Source of the DNA: Polyangiaceae bacterium
GTDB lineage: Bacteria > Myxococcota_A > Polyangia > Polyangiales > Polyangiaceae
Assembly (NCBI GenBank): GCA_025936115.1
Contig: JAICTZ010000033.1
Span: 18,197-82,196 of the forward strand
Direction of reading: 5' to 3'
Length of the DNA: 64,000 bases
In this document: piece after piece, positions 62,967-64,000 of the stretch
Position numbering within the stretch: position 1 is the stretch's first letter
Layout of the letters: the number at the start of each line of letters is the position of its first letter
The notes under the pieces: generated by a model
What the model saw: only the letters and a program-made list of their open reading frames with translations
What the model was told of the DNA's origin: nothing
Database searches by the model: none
Translations under genes and position numbers: made by a program

Positions 62967-63158
62967 GTGAGCGAGTCGGAGGAACCGGAGCCGTCTCGCG
63001 TACCAGCGATCGGGAGTGCCTTCCTCGTGGGGCTCGCGACGCTCGCCGCACTTCACGCGTCCGGACTCGAGGCGATCACGTGGGGCGTCATTGCTGGAGC
63101 ACTGACGGTCGTCACCATCGTCGTGCTCGTGAAGCCACCCATCACGCCTAAATTCTGA
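62967..63158 (+). CDS. Small holin-like membrane protein
   Basis: The 63-residue protein from GTG 62967 has two hydrophobic segments (AFLVGLATLAALHASGL and WGVIAGALTVVTIVVLVK) separated by a short turn, with a charged N-terminus. Size and topology fit a class II holin, but no endolysin gene is visible. Confidence 0.45.
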   Translation: MSESEEPEPSRVPAIGSAFLVGLATLAALHASGLEAITWGVIAGALTVVTIVVLVKPPITPKF

Positions 63159-63406
63159 GAGCGACGGCGCCTCGGACTTCTGATCCGCTGCAGACTGGTC
63201 AACTCGGCTCGAACGGGATTCAGCCCCAGCAGAGTGGGCCAATGGCGTGGGCCAAGCGCACCGATTTCTAGAGCGGGCGCCGAGAACGAATCGCGCTGAA
63301 TTCCTGCCGAATCGTGTGATTTTGCGTTCAGAGAGCGACGGGGCTGGGGTGTCTTGCCGTCCGTTGCGTGCCGGTTCCGGGCGCGAGCTTAGTTGGCTGG
63401 CCGGCG

Positions 63407-63913
63407 TCACTGCGCTGCCTCCTGCACTTCTTCAGCCGCCGGCTCCACGGCTCGATTGCCACGCTGTCGGGCCTGTTCGGTGATTGCGTCGAGCGCTGGC
63501 GTCGTCGCTTGGGGCTCGTAGCCGCGACGGCGCTGCACAGGCCTCGCACTCGCGAGCTTGTTCTGCGCTTTCAGGATTTGCCACGGGTCAACGTGGAAGC
63601 CCTCGACGAGCGCGGCCGTGATGATGGCTTTCGCTTCGTCGAACGTTCGCACGCCCAAGAGTTCCTTCCAGGCCTTGCCCGCCGCCGCGTGCTGGCTGCT
63701 CGTGTACTTCGGCTCTGCGCCACGGAGCCGTGCGTGCTCGGTCCGATGAAAGTCGCGGAGCCGGTTGACGTTCGGATCTGGCTGCCCTCCGTCGCTTCGC
63801 TTCTTGGGTCTCTTCGGCTTCCGATCCGGAGCTTCGAGAGTGAAGGCTGGTGCACTCGCCTGCGACGGCTTGCCCGTCGCAAGATCCTGGTGTGCTTCAT
63901 TGGTGTGCTTCAC
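63407..63913 (-). CDS. Hypothetical basic element protein preceded by a repeat array
   Basis: From GTG 63913 the product is 168 residues: an Arg/Lys-rich N-terminus (KPKRPKKRSDGGQPDPN), then a helical core with GKAWKELLGVRTFDEAKAIITAALVEGFHVDPWQILKAQNKLA and a Gln/Ala-rich tail. A DNA-binding or replication role is suggested by charge and by the tandem repeats 24 bp upstream. A longer reading from 63991 would translate through the repeats and is less likely. Confidence 0.5.
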   Translation of the reverse strand: MKHTNEAHQDLATGKPSQASAPAFTLEAPDRKPKRPKKRSDGGQPDPNVNRLRDFHRTEHARLRGAEPKYTSSQHAAAGKAWKELLGVRTFDEAKAIITAALVEGFHVDPWQILKAQNKLASARPVQRRRGYEPQATTPALDAITEQARQRGNRAVEPAAEEVQEAAQ

Positions 63914-63936
63914 TGGAGAGCTTCCAGTCCACGGGC

Positions 63937-63995
63937 TGGACTCAACCCCCCGGGGGTTTTTGGACTCAACCCCCTCCGGTTTTGGACTCAACCCC
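63937..63995. repeat. Three 22-24 bp tandem repeats at the window edge
   Basis: TGGACTCAACCCC recurs at 63937, 63961 and 63983 (offsets 24 and 22), joined by TTTTTGG/CCGGTTTT-type linkers, and probably continues beyond 64000. The array sits just upstream of a basic protein gene, as iterons or multiple operator sites would. The GC-rich arms are also partly self-complementary (CCCCGGGG). Confidence 0.55.
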
Positions 63996-64000
63996 TCCCC

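Larger units (their letters stand above)
51035..64000. mobile_element. Integrated phage-like element at tRNA-Leu (right end outside window)
   Basis: The left boundary is at the tRNA-Leu 3' half (attL), immediately next to a tyrosine recombinase. Content is a dense run of small unknown genes with ATGA-type overlaps, a terminase pair, a scaffold-like protein, small membrane and secreted proteins, and cargo genes. No portal, major capsid or tail genes were recognised, so a phage satellite or partial prophage is suggested. attR and any further genes are beyond 64000. Confidence 0.7.

Noticed and set aside
63247..63483. Plus-strand 78-residue frame near the right end
   Set aside because: It overlaps the coding strand of the basic protein gene and lacks a ribosome-binding site and any domain.

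Overview
The window is uniformly GC-rich chromosomal DNA, most plausibly from a large-genome myxobacterium-like bacterium (Polyangiales-type). Grounds: strong G/C third-position codon use, Gly/Ser-rich linkers behind lipoprotein signals, LamG and Cys-rich EGF-like repeat surface proteins, a diheme cytochrome of a family common in that group, a sigma-54 activator, and many enzyme fusions. The taxonomic call is inference; there is no rRNA or other marker in the window.

Layout. 1-2.2 kb: the tail of a Lys/Ser-rich protein, a methyltransferase and a VWA lipoprotein. 2.4-12.6 kb: a catabolic-looking block with a DUF4336-like protein divergent from a beta-keto acid cleavage enzyme (BKACE), then a single 990-residue protein fusing a maleylacetate reductase-like domain, an alpha/beta-hydrolase and a homogentisate dioxygenase-like domain, a diheme cytochrome lipoprotein, and on the other strand a VOC protein, a GST, a citryl-CoA lyase-like protein and an acyl-CoA ligase. 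Together these suggest oxidation of a hydroquinone- or homogentisate-type ring down to CoA thioesters. 12.7-21.1 kb: a giant secreted protein (LamG, LamG, Cys-rich repeats, transthyretin-like fold, NHL propeller, RHS/YD shell, variable C-terminus) interrupted by one frame change, followed by a two-TM candidate immunity protein and an IS21 istB remnant. 22.1-23.9 kb: a DNA methyltransferase and a hemerythrin-like lipoprotein.

24.1-38.4 kb: a tightly coupled trehalose operon made largely of fusions (GlgX/TreX-TreY, TreZ, OtsA-OtsB, TreS-maltokinase), followed by a protein-isoaspartate methyltransferase fused to an erythromycin esterase-like domain. All three classical trehalose routes are present in one transcription unit. 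38.4-50.9 kb: housekeeping and regulatory genes: a basic DUF6496-like protein, pyrophosphatase, Gfo/Idh/MocA oxidoreductase, a secreted protein, a SulP transporter with its own sigma-54 promoter beside a divergent sigma-54 activator, an ECF sigma factor with its YCII partner, a PAS/GAF histidine kinase and an SbmA/YddA-type ABC exporter.

51.0-64.0 kb: an integrated element. It begins at a tRNA-Leu(CAA) gene whose antisense strand encodes the last residues of a tyrosine recombinase. The element carries a packed run of small unknown genes, a terminase pair, a scaffold-like protein and several cargo genes: a HEPN-like RNxxxH protein, a lipoprotein, and a two-TM sensor-like protein flanked by two small proteins. 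No portal, capsid or tail genes are visible, so it may be a phage satellite or a decayed prophage. The right end is outside the window, and the window closes in a short array of 22-24 bp repeats.
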